IMG/VR virus record: IMGVR_UViG_3300020201_000067 | Span: 1-33,865 of that record | Source: a virus | Direction: 5' to 3' (one strand) | Length of the DNA: 33,865 nucleotides | Shown: positions 31,815-33,865 of the stretch, piece by piece | Numbering within the stretch: the stretch's first letter is position 1 | How the letters are laid out: the number at the start of each line of letters is the position of its first letter | Made by a program: the position numbers and the translations under genes | Notes under the pieces: model-generated | Seen by the model: the letters and a program-made list of their open reading frames with translations, nothing else | Databases searched by the model: none | What the model was told of the DNA's origin: nothing

Positions 31815-33865
31815 TTTTCAAATTCTTAAAGAGGCTTCCGAGGTTGATTCATCTTCGGTAATAAAAGTTGCCGGAGTAACCAATCGTTTACTAAATTGGT
31901 TTCAAAGATTAACTTCCAAAGATTACAGAGATAAAGTTAAAGATTTAAAAAACGAATCTGCTGCTGTTAATTCGTTGTTGCCAGAATTAGGCAAGCATGT
32001 CAAAAAATTACAGATAGCCATTTCTGAAGCTGACGTTTATGATTATGAAAAACAATTAAAAGAAGTTAAGTACTTTTCAGAATTATTAAACAGAGAGCTA
32101 GAGCAATTAAACTTAGCTGCTAATTTTTTATTAGAACCAAAAGCTATCCAGCAAATTGAGGAAAGTGTACAGATTTCTGAGGATATCCCTAACTATATAA
32201 CTCCTAAAAAAATTCAAAATAAAATTCCCGATATTTCCGAGGAACCATCTGCTATTAAAGAGGATGTTCCAAGAACGTTTGGAAAATTTATGAAACCTTA
32301 CAGAAATATTGATTATCTCAATATTTTACCTTTTGTGTTTTCTCAGAATTCTAAAATTAAAGTTAAAACCCAGCTAGAGATAATGTTAGCTAATGATAAT
32401 GACGCAGGTTCTCAGTTGTTAAAAACAAATTCTGAAGCTCAAAAAAACTTTGTTGTGTTTTTAGAAGAATCTATTAAAAATGGTATTGTTGATAGTATTT
32501 ATCCAATGACTAAAGAGGGAAGATCTAATCAGAATTATATAGAAGTAATCTCGGCACCTTTTAGTATACCTAAAGTTGCTTTAAAATTTAAAGCTGTTGT
32601 TTTATTAAATGAAATACCTAGCAAATCGGTAAGTTTTATTCGTTTAAAAAAACTTTCTCATGAACCAATTAAAACATCTGGTAGAAAAGGCATTTTGAAT
32701 AAAATTGCTAAATTTGAATCGGTTGTGGCTATTCCTGGTTTAGGAAATAAATCATCAGATTTTGTAAATAAACTTGTAGATATTGGTAACAGATTAAATA
32801 TAGATCCTTCCTATTTGGCAGCCGTTATGTCTGCTGAGAGTGGTTTTAATCACCAAGCGGTTAATTCAAAAGGAGGAGCTACTGGTTTAATTCAATTCAT
32901 GCCACGAAGCGCCAAGTCTTTAGGAACATCTACCGAAGAGTTAAGAACAATGTCAGACGTTCAACAATTAGATTATGTTGAGAAATTTTTTAAACCATGG
33001 GCTGGCAAAATAAAATCTGCTGGCGATCTTTACATGGCTACATTTTTACCAGTATTTGTTGGAAAATCAGAGGATACAGTAATTGCTCAAAAAGATAATC
33101 ATAATTTAATATCTTCGGAACCAGGATTAACTTTTGATAAGGTTTATAGATATAATTATGGCTTAGATATAAATAAAGATGGTACAATTACAGTTGGTGA
33201 TGTGCAATCTAAAGCAAATAACATTTATTCCAAAGCATTAAAAGCAGGATCTATTACAGCACAAACCTCTTCATTAGAAAATGTTGACTCAGAAGAGTTT
33301 GATCCTGAAGAAATGAACAAATTGGTTTCATTTTTAAATGTTGCTAATACAAGTTCACTTGGCGATATTGTTAAAAACGCAATATTAAAAGAAATATTAC
33401 CTCAACAAAAGTTTATTATCAATATATTCTCTTCATTTGATAAATGTGTTAAAATTAAATATGCATCAGTTATTCAAAAAGAGTTAAATAATTTATTAAT
33501 AGAATCAGATTTAAAAACTAATGATGATGATCAAATCGTTGTTATTTGCACAGCTTTTGGAGATTATAAAAATAATAAAAATGTAATTAAGTCAATCTGT
33601 CTACTAGCATCTGATTGTCTAAAATATAAATATAATATAAAGATTAATTCTCTCGTCGAAATTTATAAAAATAATTCTTTTAATAAAATATCATCTTCAA
33701 CTATTAATATAAGTGAAACACAATTTATAAAAATTGCAGCTAAAATAGACGATATTAAAACAAGATATCCGGATTATAAAGAACAAATTGATTTCTTTTC
33801 AAAAAACGATCAAAGTGGAACCAATAAATATCTTGAGTGGCAACTCAAGATATTTATTTCCAGAC
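31807..33865 (+). CDS. Lytic transglycosylase-containing virion protein, 3' end outside window
   Basis: At least 686 codons, open to the right edge. It starts MINFQILKEASEV at an eight-base overlap with the previous gene. The SLT-type domain has catalytic E344 in MSAESGFN and GGATGLIQFMP (from G356), the pattern of soluble lytic transglycosylases that cut peptidoglycan. Further on is a loop DINKDGTITVGD (454-465) with the D-x-N-x-D-G spacing of a calcium-binding EF-hand or dockerin repeat. A virion-borne enzyme that opens the cell wall during DNA entry is the likely role. N-terminal coiled coils and four hydrophobic-K-x-A motifs are present. The last bases code through a strong palindrome. 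Confidence 0.85.
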   Translation, partial: MINFQILKEASEVDSSSVIKVAGVTNRLLNWFQRLTSKDYRDKVKDLKNESAAVNSLLPELGKHVKKLQIAISEADVYDYEKQLKEVKYFSELLNRELEQLNLAANFLLEPKAIQQIEESVQISEDIPNYITPKKIQNKIPDISEEPSAIKEDVPRTFGKFMKPYRNIDYLNILPFVFSQNSKIKVKTQLEIMLANDNDAGSQLLKTNSEAQKNFVVFLEESIKNGIVDSIYPMTKEGRSNQNYIEVISAPFSIPKVALKFKAVVLLNEIPSKSVSFIRLKKLSHEPIKTSGRKGILNKIAKFESVVAIPGLGNKSSDFVNKLVDIGNRLNIDPSYLAAVMSAESGFNHQAVNSKGGATGLIQFMPRSAKSLGTSTEELRTMSDVQQLDYVEKFFKPWAGKIKSAGDLYMATFLPVFVGKSEDTVIAQKDNHNLISSEPGLTFDKVYRYNYGLDINKDGTITVGDVQSKANNIYSKALKAGSITAQTSSLENVDSEEFDPEEMNKLVSFLNVANTSSLGDIVKNAILKEILPQQKFIINIFSSFDKCVKIKYASVIQKELNNLLIESDLKTNDDDQIVVICTAFGDYKNNKNVIKSICLLASDCLKYKYNIKINSLVEIYKNNSFNKISSSTINISETQFIKIAAKIDDIKTRYPDYKEQIDFFSKNDQSGTNKYLEWQLKIFISR
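33823..33858 (+). repeat. Perfect 16-bp inverted repeat at the window end
   Basis: AATAAATATCTTGAGT (33823-33838) and ACTCAAGATATTTATT (33843-33858) are exact reverse complements around the loop GGCA. The similarity continues outward as TGGA on one side and TCCA on the other, with a three-base bulge. It lies seven bases from the right edge and inside an open reading frame that stays open through it. It could be a transcript hairpin, a protein-binding palindrome or a fold-back sequencing artefact. Confidence 0.85.

Noticed and set aside
1-33865. Recoded stop codon, as in some giant gut phages
   Set aside because: Genes end cleanly at TAA and TGA, and the double-HNH gene ends at TAG just before a gene gap; no conserved protein needs read-through.

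Overview
The window is a compact, AT-rich stretch in which every supported gene lies on the + strand and most junctions overlap or are only a few bases wide. Large terminase, portal, a small-terminase candidate and a lytic transglycosylase, together with a RecA/UvsX-like recombinase, SSB, RuvC-like resolvase and primase core, identify it as part of a large tailed bacteriophage (Caudoviricetes). The host cannot be told. TAA, TGA and TAG all act as stops, so there is no sign of a recoded genetic code. No tRNA, CRISPR or integrase was seen. The largest gene-free stretch is about 140 bases (5234-5373).

Left part (1-12 kb): DNA metabolism mixed with small unknown genes. A run of five small genes, four of them linked by ATGA overlaps or short gaps, leads into the recombinase, an HNH homing endonuclease, an SSB with an acidic tail, a clear terminator, a RuvC-like resolvase, a full DnaJ, a zinc-ribbon protein and a TOPRIM primase core. 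A LAGLIDADG endonuclease, an HTH protein and a double-HNH endonuclease follow.

The most unusual feature is here. Ten proteins of otherwise different make-up, including the RuvC-like resolvase and a 32-residue micro-ORF, end in nearly the same hydrophobic C-terminal tail, roughly E-x-[ILM]-I-x-x-I-[IV]-[EKQ]-stop. Codon choice varies, so the conservation is at protein level. These genes also mostly lack a Shine-Dalgarno sequence. I read the tail as a candidate docking or targeting tag; its partner is unknown.

Middle part (10.5-14.8 kb): two paralogous kinase-fold-like proteins flank a small tail-bearing gene, which has a near-consensus sigma-70 promoter, and a 730-residue zinc-cluster protein.

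Right part (14.8 kb to end): probable virion assembly and packaging. It holds several unknown virion-type proteins, a small-terminase candidate, a poly(A)-polymerase/CCA-type nucleotidyltransferase, two related GIY-YIG homing endonucleases, large terminase, portal, an 802-residue acidic protein and a lytic transglycosylase that runs off the window. Many of these proteins repeat a short motif, hydrophobic-K-x-A, which may be a processing or packaging signal. The window ends in a perfect 16-bp inverted repeat, which could be biological or a fold-back artefact.

Five free-standing homing endonucleases of three families (HNH x2, LAGLIDADG, GIY-YIG x2) sit between core genes, and several overlap the start of the next gene.
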